A DNA stretch of 64,000 nt from Candidatus Zixiibacteriota bacterium (GTDB lineage Bacteria > Zixibacteria > MSB-5A5 > GN15 > JACZUZ01): NCBI GenBank assembly GCA_024280775.1, contig JAJRPM010000013.1, forward strand, positions 186,001-250,000, in the 5' to 3' direction. Within the stretch, counting starts at the first letter, position 1, and each line of letters starts with the position of its first letter. A model generated the notes under the pieces. That model saw only the letters and a list, made by a program, of their open reading frames with translations, did no database searches and was not told where the DNA came from. The translations under genes and the position numbers were made by a program. Below, piece after piece: positions 36,546 to 47,547 of this stretch.

Positions 36546-37922
36546 ATGGCCAACTCCAGAGAAGCCTTAGAATTTGAAATTGTAGATTTAGGTCATGACG
36601 GGAAATCAATCGCCCGTCCCAAAGATGGAAGCTCCAAAGTGGCTTTTCTTGACCGCGGTTTACCCGGCGAGATTGTGCTGGCGAAAATCTACAAACGCAG
36701 TCGACGCTATGACCGGGGACGAGTCACCGAAATACTTGAATCCTCACCCGAGCGAGTTGATTCGGAATGTTCGCATTTTTCGATTTGTGGCGGTTGTAGC
36801 TGGCAGGATCTGGGCTATGAATCACAAGTCAAATACAAGCGGAAGAGAATAATAGACTCATTGGAGCGACTTGGTGGGTTTGAAGACACCACGGTCAACG
36901 AGGTAATCACTGCCGCGCGAACAAAGTTCTATCGCAACAAAATGGAGTTTTCTTTTAATGTAGAGCCGGACTCAGAAAACGGATTCGCATTGGGTTTACA
37001 CTATCGGGGTGAATTTTCCAAAGTATTTGATGTCCATGAATGTCTGCTTGAATCAGAAAGCTCAAATCGAATATTGAGTTGGTTCAGGAATTATGTGAGC
37101 GAGAATGATATTCCCGCCTATGACGTCAGGAATCATAATGGCTATTTGCGTTTTGTGATGATTCGCGAGGGAAAACACACCGGGGAGACGATGGTCAATA
37201 TAGTGACCACCACCGAAGAGTTTCCTCAAAAAGAAAAATTCATCGCCAAGTTCACCAAAGCTTTTCCTGAAGTTACCACCGTCACTCATAACCGCAATGA
37301 CCGGCTTTCGAATATCGCCTATGGCGACAGCGAGGAAATACTCTTTGGAGCCGGTTTCATAAATGAAGTCATACTCGGCCATACTTTCCGCGTATATGCC
37401 AATTCATTCATGCAAACCAACAGCTATCAAGTCGAAGCGCTTTATCAACTGGCGCTCGAATCCGCTGAGTTTCGCCCTGATGACAGAGTTTTTGACCTGT
37501 ATTGCGGGGCCGGGACAATCGGGATTTGCGCCGCCGACCAAGTCAAAGAAATAGTCGGGATTGAATTAGAGGAGTCGGCGATAACCGCCGCCAAAGAAAA
37601 CGTCCAGCTCAACAATATCGCCAACACCACTTTCTATCATGGAGGGGTGCGTGAGACTCTTCGAGAGAAAAAGCAGGAACTAAAGAACGCAGATGTTATT
37701 CTAGTTGACCCTCCGAGAGCCGGAATGCATCCGCGCGCGGTTTATCATGCCTCAACTTTTGGCGCTCGTCGAATTGTCTATATTTCCTGCAGTCCCGGGG
37801 CTTTTGTTCGTGACGCCACCCTATTCCGGGACAATGGCTATCAATTGAAAGAGCTTACTCCGGTGGACATGTTTCCACATACCACCCATATAGAATTAGT
37901 CGCGATTTTTGATCCGGCTTGA
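36546..37922 (+). CDS. rlmD: 23S rRNA (uracil-C5)-methyltransferase, RlmD/RlmCD type
   Basis: The 458-residue protein has an N-terminal TRAM RNA-binding domain (about 5-65), an Fe-S site with C75, C81 and C84 plus C166, and a C-terminal SAM methyltransferase domain (VFDLYCGAGTIGI; DPPRAGMHP; ISCSPGAF containing the nucleophilic Cys). It methylates uridine in 23S rRNA. Whether it targets U1939, U747 or both cannot be told from sequence. GGAAAAG precedes the ATG. Confidence 0.93.
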   Translation: MANSREALEFEIVDLGHDGKSIARPKDGSSKVAFLDRGLPGEIVLAKIYKRSRRYDRGRVTEILESSPERVDSECSHFSICGGCSWQDLGYESQVKYKRKRIIDSLERLGGFEDTTVNEVITAARTKFYRNKMEFSFNVEPDSENGFALGLHYRGEFSKVFDVHECLLESESSNRILSWFRNYVSENDIPAYDVRNHNGYLRFVMIREGKHTGETMVNIVTTTEEFPQKEKFIAKFTKAFPEVTTVTHNRNDRLSNIAYGDSEEILFGAGFINEVILGHTFRVYANSFMQTNSYQVEALYQLALESAEFRPDDRVFDLYCGAGTIGICAADQVKEIVGIELEESAITAAKENVQLNNIANTTFYHGGVRETLREKKQELKNADVILVDPPRAGMHPRAVYHASTFGARRIVYISCSPGAFVRDATLFRDNGYQLKELTPVDMFPHTTHIELVAIFDPA

Positions 37923-38095
37923 TTCAAGCGCCTTATCGTTACACTCCTCTGCGAAATCACAACATGTAGTTATGCCTATTCAAATGAGCTACAATCTGTC
38001 GAGTATGGACCTGTGAATTGATTTATAACACTTTCGATAATCGTTTGTGTATTCGTGGGAGCTTTTCTTTTCGGTGAGATATTGTATATTGTCTT

Positions 38096-38596
38096 ATGAT
38101 GCGTGAGATAATTTGGGCTCCATGGAGATCGGGATTTATTAAGGGAAAACCCGAACCGGGATGTGTGTTCTGTCGTCTCCAGCGAGAGACCGACAAACGT
38201 AAGATTTTGGTTATTGAAACCGGCAAACACAATTTCATTGTCATGAACAAGTTTCCCTACACTTCCGGTCACCTGCTAGTTATTCCCAAAAGACATCTCG
38301 GAACGCTGGAGAAATTAACCACTCCCGAGGCCAATGAGCATTTCAAGTTAGTGCGTTTGGCCGCATCGGCGCTGAAACGCGCGCTGAAGACTGACGGCAT
38401 AAATACCGGCATGAATCTCGGACGAACCGCCGGAGCCGGAGTGTTGCATCATATTCATACGCATTTGGTGCCGCGATGGCAGGGTGACAGCAATTTTATG
38501 CCGGTGATTGGAGAGACAAGAATGATGTCTCTTGATCTCGAACCAATGTATGATGCGCTATGCGCTGAGTTTTTGCGCCTGAAGAAGAAAAAGTAG
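38096..38596 (+). CDS. HIT-family hydrolase (AP4A/nucleotide-binding)
   Basis: The 166-residue protein has the HIT motif HHIHTHLVPRW (H-x-H-x-H) and CVFC in an N-terminal zinc-like site. Relatives hydrolyse dinucleoside polyphosphates or AMP conjugates. The ATG is doubled (MM). No ribosome site is seen, but TATATT (38085-38090) ends five bases before the first ATG. Confidence 0.9.
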   Translation: MMREIIWAPWRSGFIKGKPEPGCVFCRLQRETDKRKILVIETGKHNFIVMNKFPYTSGHLLVIPKRHLGTLEKLTTPEANEHFKLVRLAASALKRALKTDGINTGMNLGRTAGAGVLHHIHTHLVPRWQGDSNFMPVIGETRMMSLDLEPMYDALCAEFLRLKKKK

Positions 38597-38706
38597 TTTT
38601 GCATTACAATTGATTTGAATGCGCTGAATCATTTCTTGAGTAACATCCAACAACTATTGCTTGCGAAGTAGTAAAGCAAGAAAGAATATAAGAGGTAAAG
38701 TAGTTA

Positions 38707-40440
38707 GTGGCTCCCCCTCGGCGAATACCTACTAAAGCGGAATTGTTGCGCTTGCAACGACAATTCAAGACCGATGCGCGTATCGCGGAGCGGCTTGGGA
38801 ATGTCGATCCGTACTTAGTTTCCTATTGGCGCCGCAAACGCAATGTCCCAAACTATAGCGCACCGAAATTTTCCGAGAAGGAAATCGGTGTTCTTTGGGA
38901 GCGTTTCGGTGATGATGACAGGTGTGGCGCGGAGTTAGGAGTTTCTAAGGGCGCGTTCTATAGTTGGCGTCGTCGCTATGGAATCAAAAACAAGCCGGCT
39001 TTTCTAAAGCTGGAACAAATGGAAATTAATTTCCCCGGAGACACCTCGCCGCGATCAATTTCCAACAATCAGGGCATCAGGCCGGCAACTCATAAGCTCA
39101 TTTTCAACAAGAGCGCTGATAGCGCCGCCAATAGCTCCAATGGGAACGCAATTCCGATTACTCCGGACCTGGTAGCCATCAACAACCCCACCGCGACTGC
39201 TATTAGTTATTATTTTGCGACAAACAAGAAACCTGCTCTGGCGGTAGAGCGCCTGGCGCTAATGCTCAAGGACGGCAAATTCTCACCCGATGCGGCAGGT
39301 CACCTGAACAATTCACTTTGCCCAGGCTCGGTTCATCAATGGGCAAAAAAGATGCAGGTGCGTCACGCATATAGTGAAGTGGACGGCAACATGTGGAATC
39401 GACTCTACTTCTCTGGTGGCGCTTTGCCGGGCCAGTTGGTTTTATGTCAGCGTGGGTTTGAAAGATTCGCCGGAGCGATCGGCGCTTTGGGATGGTGGAG
39501 TTCTGATGAAGATTTGGTGAGGACTTTTTCGACCGGAACAGCACATATCACCACACCAAAGGTTGTCCGAGTCAACATCACTGGGAAGCGCTATGCTCCG
39601 ATTTATGCTGTTGATATTCTGATAAACCTAGCGGCGAACCTAGCAGAAAAGGATTACTCCCAGAGAGCGCTGGAGTATGCCGGTTCAGCGATGATGAGTA
39701 TGCCGGTAGCTGACAGGCAGGCGTTATGCGCAATTGGTTCTTTGATAGATGTGCGCTCAGCTCTAACACCCTGTGACACAGTTACAGTACGTCACACAGC
39801 CACGCTGGGGAGTTGGAAGTTTGATCAAGTTTCTCCAGATCGTGACGCGGAGTTTGTTGATTCATATCAATTCAATATTGAGTCAGTAAAACCGATGGTT
39901 GCAATAAAACGCGCTCTAGATGGAGTCGGCGAATTCTCTCAGCAATCACAATTGTCATTATCACAAGAAACAACTGATTCATCGTCCTCCGAGAATAATA
40001 CTAACACCAAGAAACATTCCGTTACCTTTCACACTGCGCAGGAAGTCACAGGCTTAGGCGTGGATGTGGTATTCATAGGCGGCTCCCCCGGTGGAGACTA
40101 TGAATCTCTGCGCAAAGCCGCCGAGGCGTTGCATGGGAAGAAAGTCGCCGATGAGGTTCGGTTGCTGGTCTCACCGACGTCCCGGGAAGTGTACCTTCGC
40201 TCGCTTAAGCGAGGAATCCTCCGTCAGCTGATTGAAGCGGGAGCTGTGATTCTCAATCCGGGGGTTGATTCAACCTCTCTAGGTCTATTTGGTATTAGTC
40301 CCGCTGCAAAAGTTGCCACTACCTCTGTTGAGCCCTTGTTTTCCTCTGCCGAAAATACTGCGGACCGCTATGTAGTATCTCCTCTGACTGCCGCTATCTC
40401 CGCTGTCAATGGTCATTTGCTTGACCCGCGCGGTAATTGA
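38707..40440 (+). CDS. HTH-aconitase/LeuC fusion lacking Fe-S and DSH residues
   Basis: The 577-residue protein starts at a GTG with an AGAGG site upstream. Residues 11-50 and 56-97 look like two helix-turn-helix units (IAERLGNVDPYLVSYWRRK; CGAELGVSKGAFYSWRRRYG). From about 150 to the end it follows the large subunit of 3-isopropylmalate dehydratase/aconitase in order: PGQLVLCQRGFERFAGAIGAL (242-261), VVRVNITGK, ALEYAGSAMMSMPVADRQAL (321-340), VDVVFIGGSPGGD (452-464), VSPTSREV, NPGVDSTSLGL (517-527) and YVVSPLTAAISAVNGH (555-570). Where LeuC has GDSHT there is CQRGF, where it has IGSCTN the Cys is Ser460, and both Cys of GCSMC are absent. It therefore cannot hold the usual 4Fe-4S cluster. A DNA-binding regulator using the fold for sensing or dimerisation is the best guess. 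Confidence 0.78.
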   Translation: MAPPRRIPTKAELLRLQRQFKTDARIAERLGNVDPYLVSYWRRKRNVPNYSAPKFSEKEIGVLWERFGDDDRCGAELGVSKGAFYSWRRRYGIKNKPAFLKLEQMEINFPGDTSPRSISNNQGIRPATHKLIFNKSADSAANSSNGNAIPITPDLVAINNPTATAISYYFATNKKPALAVERLALMLKDGKFSPDAAGHLNNSLCPGSVHQWAKKMQVRHAYSEVDGNMWNRLYFSGGALPGQLVLCQRGFERFAGAIGALGWWSSDEDLVRTFSTGTAHITTPKVVRVNITGKRYAPIYAVDILINLAANLAEKDYSQRALEYAGSAMMSMPVADRQALCAIGSLIDVRSALTPCDTVTVRHTATLGSWKFDQVSPDRDAEFVDSYQFNIESVKPMVAIKRALDGVGEFSQQSQLSLSQETTDSSSSENNTNTKKHSVTFHTAQEVTGLGVDVVFIGGSPGGDYESLRKAAEALHGKKVADEVRLLVSPTSREVYLRSLKRGILRQLIEAGAVILNPGVDSTSLGLFGISPAAKVATTSVEPLFSSAENTADRYVVSPLTAAISAVNGHLLDPRGN

Positions 40441-40634
40441 CCTTTCTGTTAAGTCTATCAGACTAGCTGATCATAGCTCAACCTAAAATCTGATCCTCTA
40501 AGGCGCGTAGCTATTGTTCCGATATCAATAGTATCGCTCTCAGTAGAACAGGGGGAAATTCATCAGTGAACAGTTTATTCCTGATTGTATATTTCTTAGG
40601 ATAAATTGTTTGGCAAGATATCAGGAGAAGACTA

Positions 40635-41060
40635 ATGGGAAACAGAATCATCAGAAATATGTTGGGGGTTACGATTTCATTGGTGTTCTTCGGTTTCATG
40701 ATCTCAAAGATGATGACATCTGGTGTAGCCCCGCCGAGCATGATGTCCCGACCGGACTATGTTCCTGAAAGCGCTGTGCAACGAATCGCCGCGAGAATTT
40801 GGTTTGATTGTCAACCTGCAGAAAGCAACCAAGCGAATCATTTCAAGGTGACTATCTATGATGGTGACACAGCGAGCGTACGTATGCGGAAAGAGCTATT
40901 CGATAATCCTGAAACAGTTGAGAACGGCACATTCATGGTATCAGGTCCGCCAGTTTCCGCCGAAGAACTACGAGAGCTTTTCAGACTCTACGATGGAGAG
41001 ATGATATATCTCAAGAACGGTGAGACTATGACACCAGTCTATGATCTGTCGTATCGCTGA
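40635..41060 (+). CDS. Small membrane-anchored hypothetical protein
   Basis: The 141-residue protein starts after a good AGGAGA site. One N-terminal membrane helix (about 8-30) precedes a soluble domain with alternating strands (HFKVTIYDGDTASVRM; LRELFRLYDGEMIYL). No family recognised. It stands alone between the aconitase-like gene and a long gap. Confidence 0.65.
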   Translation: MGNRIIRNMLGVTISLVFFGFMISKMMTSGVAPPSMMSRPDYVPESAVQRIAARIWFDCQPAESNQANHFKVTIYDGDTASVRMRKELFDNPETVENGTFMVSGPPVSAEELRELFRLYDGEMIYLKNGETMTPVYDLSYR

Positions 41061-41304
41061 CCTACACCAGGAGATTATGCATAGCGGCAAGCACCACCAC
41101 CTACACCACCAGCAGAAAAAATGTCTTGACAAGAAATCTGCCTTTAGCTATCATTTGTATGTAGCTGGCGCGCCCCCTCTGGAGAGTTCAAAAGGCCGCC
41201 AGTTGTCCCCACCTACCCCCACCTGTCCTTAGAGACTCTTTGGACATTTCAATACCATCCGCCAAACTTGAATTTGCATGACTTCATTTGCGCTTTAACT
41301 ATCT

Positions 41305-41346
41305 TCTTGTATTGGGTCCTCTTGTATTGGGTCTTCTTGTATTAGA
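41305..41346. repeat. 15-base tandem repeat, nearly three copies
   Basis: TCTTGTATTGGGTCC, TCTTGTATTGGGTCT and a shortened TCTTGTATTAGA lie end to end. Confidence 0.7.
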
Positions 41347-41581
41347 TAGTGATTTCAGCAAAGTCGTTATTGCAGAACATCTTCATTCGCTTAGACACCG
41401 GGAAATCAATTAATTGCCAGTGCAGTTATGCGCTGTTCTTAGAGGATTGTAACGTGTCTTCTGTGATTGGGTTGCTTGAATAGACCCTCCTTTTCGCGGT
41501 GACACTGAAATATTAACCTTTTGACGCAGTTTCGTGAGCCCCCGGGCTAACGCTAAAGTAGAAATCAATCTCTCCCTCAGG

Positions 41582-41604
41582 AAGGAGGAGCTTTTATGAA
41601 GTAA
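41582..41604 (+). promoter_or_regulatory. Strong ribosome site before a start-Lys-stop codon triplet
   Basis: AAGGAGGAG (41582-41590) sits five bases before ATG AAG TAA (41596-41604). The reading frame continues after the stop as LFVVVFAHCHK, which would resemble a signal peptide if the stop were a mutation. Confidence 0.45.
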
Positions 41605-42076
41605 TTGTTTGTGGTGGTGTTTGCTCACTGTCACAAGCGGGATGGGCCGCCGTCACAGTTCTTATGGAAATTCAACTGTGATTGGAATTCGGTTCATCCG
41701 TCGGTTGGTCGCGAACATGTTGCGAGACATAATTCTACTCGGCCCAGAAGACTGTTTCACGCATGTTACTAGCCTGTAATCTGATTGCACACGGACCATA
41801 ACTCAATATTGTCTTCGCACGCAATATTTGATTTCGGAACTAGTGGAGACGATGACGCAGATCGAAACGCGGCCAACCCTTAATCCCGCCAAATACAAAA
41901 GGATTTGTTCTATTTAGTAAATAGCGGGAGTTGTAAACGAAGTTTGGAATGCTCTTGGCGACGAGAGGCGCCGGTTGTATTCTGTGACCTCGTAAGTTCT
42001 ATAGTGAATTGAATAGTGACGCAAGGGTTTCTTGAACGTCACTTAAGATTCGCGCTTTGATCCGCAAATCGAAGCT

Positions 42077-42111
42077 CCACCGGGACCAGTTTGGTCCCGG
42101 TGGTTTTTTTT
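42077..42111 (+). terminator. Strong rho-independent terminator
   Basis: Perfect 12-bp stem CCACCGGGACCA/TGGTCCCGGTGG (42077-42088, 42092-42103) with a tight loop and eight T bases. No recognised gene precedes it within 1 kb on this strand. Confidence 0.85.
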
Positions 42112-42445
42112 GCTCTCCGCAATTCATCCTCCTGGCGCTACCTGAATCCTCTAACCAACTTCCCTACTGTATGGGACACATCCTATATATCAGGCTCTAG
42201 TTAAGGACTCCGCTCATGGAACCCCCGGTAACACCCGCAACGTATCCTCGTTTATCATAAGCGTTTAGACTTCATAAGACTCTTGCGAGTTACTCTTGGC
42301 GCCGCTCTTGCAAAGTCTCTCGATGTCACACCAAATCCTGGCCTATGCGGTTAGAAGGCCGGGCGAAACAGGTGGACTAGATAACAACTGGAATAACGAC
42401 GCTGTACAAGTGACAACTTCAGGAGCTGGATAGAGGAGGCGCCGA

Positions 42446-42691
42446 ATGCGGGTAAAGTTTACATTGACGATGGACGATGTGACAGTGGCGGATCATGATA
42501 TTGATTGCATCATAATTGACTGGATTGACGACGTAAACGAACAAGAAGTCGTGGCGTTGTCACATCGCTGGATATCCACGCAGAACTTCCTCTCGCAGAG
42601 CATGGAAGGCCTCTCGCGCGTTGGTGAGTCATCACTAACTATTGAGCCACTTGACATCGATCAACTCGGAGCTGATTCTCCCCAATTATGA
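42446..42691 (+). CDS. Small hypothetical acidic protein
   Basis: The 81-residue protein follows a very good GAGGAGG ribosome site. It is acidic (DDVTVADHDIDCIIIDWIDDVNEQE) with no signal peptide. No family recognised. Confidence 0.6.
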   Translation: MRVKFTLTMDDVTVADHDIDCIIIDWIDDVNEQEVVALSHRWISTQNFLSQSMEGLSRVGESSLTIEPLDIDQLGADSPQL

Positions 42692-42746
42692 TTCTCTGCA
42701 ATTGTAACACACATAATTGCCGATACAAGTGATAGAGACAGAAATA

Positions 42747-42798
42747 CAGTCGAGTGACACATCAACTAAATGTGATGAGTCGCCCGACTGTATCTTTG
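42747..42798. repeat. Inverted repeat after the small acidic gene
   Basis: ATACAGTCG and CGACTGTAT pair perfectly over 9 bp with an inner imperfect GACACATC/GTGATGAGTC stem. Only a short T stretch follows, so terminator function is uncertain. Confidence 0.4.
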
Positions 42799-42943
42799 TA
42801 ATTTGAAGGTCTGTCCCATTGTGGAACACATTGGTCTTTACGAGAAAGGCAAAACTATTCCTTGCCCGCTATGGGACAGAAGTGTATCATAGGTGAAAGT
42901 AGTTTAATCGCAGGAATCATAGAAAGCGATATTTGAGGTGGTA

Positions 42944-43366
42944 ATGTTTGAGGCAGTTGTAAATGGAACGCTGATGCTATTCAGAGGGATAGTGACTACA
43001 CTCGCGGATACTAGCCGAGGGTTGTATAGCGCTCTTATTTCAGCTGATTCTCCTGTGGTAGATAAAGTCGCTGAGTTTGCCGGTATTGATTCCTCGGTTT
43101 TGGGACAATACTTTGAGGGCGCCAAAACATATATCCTGGAGAATTTTGGTGAATCAGGACTCTATGCGACATACATAGCGCTAGCGGCCATTACCGTCTT
43201 TGTGCTCTCCAAACTGTTCAAGTTGTCATTTGCTATTTTGAAACTAGTTGTTGTTCCCTCGGTAGCTTTGGCGTTTGTCGCCACATTCTTTTTACCACAG
43301 AGTTTCTTCCATTTTCTTCCTGTCACAGTGTCACTCTTCTCTGTCTTGCTATTGTTCCGCGGTTAA
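42944..43366 (+). CDS. Small membrane protein, unknown family
   Basis: The ATG at 42944 follows GAGGTGG; a GTG at 42938 is in frame. The 140-residue protein has an N-terminal amphipathic region (VVNGTLMLFRGIVTTLADT) and C-terminal hydrophobic helices (LYATYIALAAITVFVLSKLF; LKLVVVPSVALAFVATFF). No family recognised. Confidence 0.6.
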   Translation: MFEAVVNGTLMLFRGIVTTLADTSRGLYSALISADSPVVDKVAEFAGIDSSVLGQYFEGAKTYILENFGESGLYATYIALAAITVFVLSKLFKLSFAILKLVVVPSVALAFVATFFLPQSFFHFLPVTVSLFSVLLLFRG

Positions 43367-43632
43367 CTTCGTCACGATACTATTTATTTCCCATTATTCA
43401 GATTCACCGTCACTATCTCTGTTTGTCCTATAGTCATGGGGCAAATCCAATAATCTCTCACCTTCGGTGTTACCTGCAAAACATTGCTCTCTGCTAGTAT
43501 CCTCTTATCTGTCAGTAGCTTGTGATTCTCCAATAGAGCTGGCGCCGCGCTTGCCCATTAGTAGTTCGATTACATCTGAAACACGTCGCTTCAACTCAAC
43601 GCTATGGAGCGCCAGATGGCCTGAAAGACTAT

Positions 43633-44286
43633 ATGGAGAACACAGCAATGGCAACGAAGCATTTGACCGACACAAAAAAGACACAAAAGAAAAGCGCGAT
43701 TCCCACCGGCAAGAGAGGGCGTGTTAGAAAAAGAGCGACAGCAGATAACGCCAACCTTGACGACGCCAAAAACTCAGAATCTCCAGCCGATGTTTCAAGT
43801 GTTTGTGTTAGTTGCGGCGGGGAGTTGCTCTTTATTGATGAAGCGCGGCTTTGCCCTAAGTGTAACACCGAAGCCTCTATCATAATGATAAAGGAGCTTT
43901 CGGCGGTTGTGATGGAACGCGCGGAATTGGACTCAGGTTTTATTGAATGCCCCGGGGCTACACTCTTTGATCTGAAGACTGGTGAGCCAATTGAGGGCGC
44001 TGTTTTTGGAGATGACACAGCCGCACCGAACTCTACCGCAGATGGGGCAGTTGAAAGCTATACTGTAAAGCATGTAAGGTGGCCCGTATTTCCTCCGGGG
44101 CATAAAAAACGCCGGATGATTCCAACTGAAGCCTACGGAAAGATACGTCGCTGTCGCGCCTGCCAGGACTACACTGTTCGTATGCGCCGTAGAGAAGGCG
44201 CCGATTTTTGCGCTCCCAGCGCAAAATTTCCACACAGAAAGCGTCTCAAAAGCGTCGATTTAGTCAGCCATCGACAGACAATTTAA
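43633..44286 (+). CDS. Zinc-ribbon protein with basic N-terminus
   Basis: The 217-residue protein has a Lys/Arg-rich N-terminal 40 residues and a zinc-ribbon-like CVSCGGELLFIDEARLCPKC (58-77). A second CRAC lies near residue 178 in a basic C-terminal part (RRMIPTEAYGKIRRCRACQ). No enzymatic motif. The basic ends suggest nucleic-acid or ribosome binding, which is inference. Start alternatives exist at the Met six residues in. Confidence 0.6.
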   Translation: MENTAMATKHLTDTKKTQKKSAIPTGKRGRVRKRATADNANLDDAKNSESPADVSSVCVSCGGELLFIDEARLCPKCNTEASIIMIKELSAVVMERAELDSGFIECPGATLFDLKTGEPIEGAVFGDDTAAPNSTADGAVESYTVKHVRWPVFPPGHKKRRMIPTEAYGKIRRCRACQDYTVRMRRREGADFCAPSAKFPHRKRLKSVDLVSHRQTI

Positions 44287-44474
44287 GCGCCTTGAGACTC
44301 CGTATTTGGGGCTCTTTTTGATCCTGCGCCGCAACATTTTTTGGACTACCTAATCAAGTTCAGAACAGGTCCAAGAATCTTTGCTCGGCCTATTGTAACT
44401 CTTTTACTATCAATCATATAGGTCTACTGATTCCGCTTGCGGAATGCGTTGTTTTTTCGTATTTTCTTCTTGAG

Positions 44475-44798
44475 ATGGGAACCGAAAACACAGGCGCAAA
44501 TTCGCACGCAAATCACTCAGATGCGTCTCCGCTCGGCGGGCAGATTTTGCGGGTAATGGCCGGTTTTGGCTATCGCAAAGATTTCCTTGGCTGGCGAGTT
44601 GTGAGCTCCTGGGAGGAGATTGTCGGCGAGCGAATCGCAAAAATGTCGACGGCGACTCGTTACGAAGACCAATCGTTATATGTGAAAGTTGCAAACCCCC
44701 TTCTCAGGCAGAATCTCAGTATGGAAGTCGACCTGCTTCTTGATGAGATTAGGAAGTTTGTCGGGACTGGAATTGTAAAGAAGATTCACTTCCACTAA
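44475..44798 (+). CDS. DciA-like (DUF721) replicative helicase loader
   Basis: The 107-residue protein has the DUF721 core: FLGWRVVSSWEEIVGERIAKMS, then SLYVKVANPLLRQNLSMEVDLLLDEI. DciA is the ancestral bacterial loader of the DnaB helicase and often lies beside gyrB or recF, and gyrB follows here within 63 bases. The N-terminal 20 residues look disordered. Confidence 0.85.
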   Translation: MGTENTGANSHANHSDASPLGGQILRVMAGFGYRKDFLGWRVVSSWEEIVGERIAKMSTATRYEDQSLYVKVANPLLRQNLSMEVDLLLDEIRKFVGTGIVKKIHFH

Positions 44799-46865
<2,067 letters not shown>

Positions 46866-46889
46866 AGAGTTAGCTTTCGCACAAACTTC

Positions 46890-46914
46890 GTAGTGGCGTC
46901 CTTTGGGGCGCCTT
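46890..46914 (+). repeat. REP-like palindrome a
   Basis: Starts GTAGTGGCGTCC and ends GGGGCGCC. Its sequence plus flank recurs inverted at 52157-52190. Confidence 0.7.
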
Positions 46915-46951
46915 GTTTGGCTAAGGCAATTTGTTTGGCATATGCAAAAAA

Positions 46952-46974
46952 GGCTGGGCAAGCCCAGCCACTAC
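46952..46974 (-). repeat. REP-like palindrome b
   Basis: GGCTGGGC/GCCCAGCC stem ending CACTAC (GTAGTGG on the minus strand). Confidence 0.7.
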
Positions 46975-46980
46975 GACTGT

Positions 46981-47028
46981 GACAATCACTGCGACAATCG
47001 TTGCGACAATCACTGTGACAATTATTGA
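46981..47028 (+). repeat. Four 12-base tandem repeats
   Basis: Units GACAATCACTGC, GACAATCGTTGC, GACAATCACTGT and GACAATTATTGA follow one another. Confidence 0.8.
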
Positions 47029-47041
47029 GTAGTTTGATAAA

Positions 47042-47068
47042 GTAGGGGCGCCGTTTCGGCGCCCTTTT
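47042..47068 (+). terminator. REP-like palindrome c acting as a terminator
   Basis: GTAGGGGCGCCG ttt CGGCGCCC is followed by CTTTTC. The shape suits rho-independent termination after gyrB. Confidence 0.6.
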
Positions 47069-47100
47069 CTATGTTGGCAAGAATCTATGATATCATTAAA

Positions 47101-47123
47101 AGGCGGGGAAACCCCGCCCGTAC
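47101..47123 (-). repeat. REP-like palindrome d
   Basis: AGGCGGGG/CCCCGCCC stem; the minus strand reads GTACGGGCGGGG. Confidence 0.65.
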
Positions 47124-47168
47124 AATTTCTAGAGACAGCCCTTCGTTAGTTCTCGCGCAAAAAAAAGT

Positions 47169-47218
47169 CCCTGTCAGTTCCGATTGTTCCGCATTCGGCT
47201 GACAGGGGCGTTTTTTTT
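47169..47218 (+). terminator. Rho-independent terminator downstream of gyrB
   Basis: CCCTGTCAG (47169-47177) pairs with CTGACAGGG (47199-47207) with an inner CCGA/TCGG, followed by eight T bases. Confidence 0.75.
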
Positions 47219-47547
47219 AGAAGCGCTCTTTTGTGTATTATCTATTTGTGGTTCTCTTGGAAAACGCTTCTTGTTAAATTCACCCCTACGCAAAATGTAT
47301 ACTGTTGCTACTCTTTGAAAAAATGTATGTAAACCCGATCATGATAATTCAGCGCTAATGAAGCTCTGAACCTACAATTTCGGTGACTAATAGTTCAATT
47401 GTTACTCCTGCTCCTTGCCGGCTTTCCTGTTTGCCGGCTGTTGTAGGTTCTACGCAAAAAGCAGGTCTTAGGTTCCCAACCAAGCGAAAGATAAATCTTA
47501 ACTTGCTATCGGGCAGGGAAATAAAATTCCAAACTCATGGAGAATCT

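Larger units (their letters stand above)
41061..42445. other. 1.4-kb gap with repeats, a two-codon ORF and a terminator
   Basis: No protein gene of normal size is supported. It contains three 15-base tandem units at 41305-41346 (TCTTGTATTGGGTCC), a very strong AAGGAGGAG site followed by ATG-AAG-TAA at 41596-41604, a 21-codon ORF starting at 41852 after GGAG, and a strong terminator at 42077-42111. The remains of a degraded gene or a small RNA are both possible. Confidence 0.5.
46866..47547. other. Repeat-rich gap after gyrB
   Basis: No gene is supported. The gap holds four REP-like palindromes (46890-46914, 46952-46974, 47042-47064, 47101-47123), four 12-base tandem repeats at 46981-47028 and a terminator at 47169-47218. 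Confidence 0.6.

Noticed and set aside
46981-47028. Possible CRISPR array
   Set aside because: The units are contiguous 12-mers without spacers, and no cas genes are present.
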